Shown one piece after another: positions 5,061 to 5,066 of a DNA stretch of 5,066 nucleotides (positions within the stretch are counted from its first letter, which is position 1; every line of letters begins with the position of its first letter). The notes under the pieces are model-generated. The model saw nothing but the letters and a program-made list of their open reading frames with translations. It did not search any database and was not told the origin of the DNA. The position numbers and the translations under genes were made by a program. The DNA is from a bacterium. Lineage in GTDB: Bacteria > UBP14 > UBA6098 > B30-G16. The stretch lies in contig JALTEE010000496.1 in NCBI GenBank assembly GCA_027007865.1, positions 1-5,066 on the forward strand, written 5' to 3'.

Positions 5061-5066
5061 CAATAT

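Overview
The window is about 5 kb of fairly AT-rich bacterial chromosome holding core housekeeping genes. There is no phage, plasmid, CRISPR or defence content. RNase Y with ZapA, a folate operon with a trailing deoxynucleoside kinase, GTG starts and purine-rich Shine-Dalgarno sites all indicate a bacterium. From my memory of gene order, folK next to a dNK-type kinase and a short coiled-coil gene before zapA and rny resemble the Bacteroidota/Chlorobiota/FCB-type lineages and related uncultivated phyla. That placement is inference only.

Left half, plus strand: a 5'-truncated PlsC-type acyltransferase (left edge to 674), then folB (722-1084), folK (1098-1631) and a deoxynucleoside kinase (1592-2236). 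A near-consensus sigma70-like promoter (TTGACA, 16 nt, TATATT) overlaps the plsC stop codon, so folB-folK-dNK probably form their own transcription unit. FolB and FolK are adjacent steps of dihydrofolate synthesis. The kinase starts inside folK, with a 40-nt overlap and a GTG start fixed by an in-frame stop just upstream. Together these genes supply folate for one-carbon and thymidylate metabolism and salvage deoxynucleosides.

Middle (2237-2634): about 400 bases with no convincing gene between two convergent operons. It holds a terminator-like hairpin (2377-2405) beside a second hairpin that can pair with it, an imperfect palindrome with GTAGGG/CCCTAC ends (2536-2593), and a TGTC...GACA segment abutting the rny stop that could be an insertion-sequence end.

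Right half, minus strand, in transcription order: a short coiled-coil protein (5046-4789), zapA (4759-4466), a 259-base spacer, then rny encoding ribonuclease Y (4206-2635). The spacer contains the most interesting object: a palindromic MITE-like element of about 137 bp with near-perfect 17-bp terminal inverted repeats (4238-4254 and 4353-4369), flanked by an 8-bp direct repeat AGATATTT that looks like a target-site duplication. Inside is a decayed copy of what I recognise as a widespread TGTCATTGCGA/GCAATCTC-type palindromic repeat. Transcribed from the zapA side it would fold into a long hairpin just upstream of the rny ribosome binding site, and a CCTCCA tract outside it could mask that site. 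No previously undescribed multi-gene system is visible; the novelty is in the non-coding spacers.
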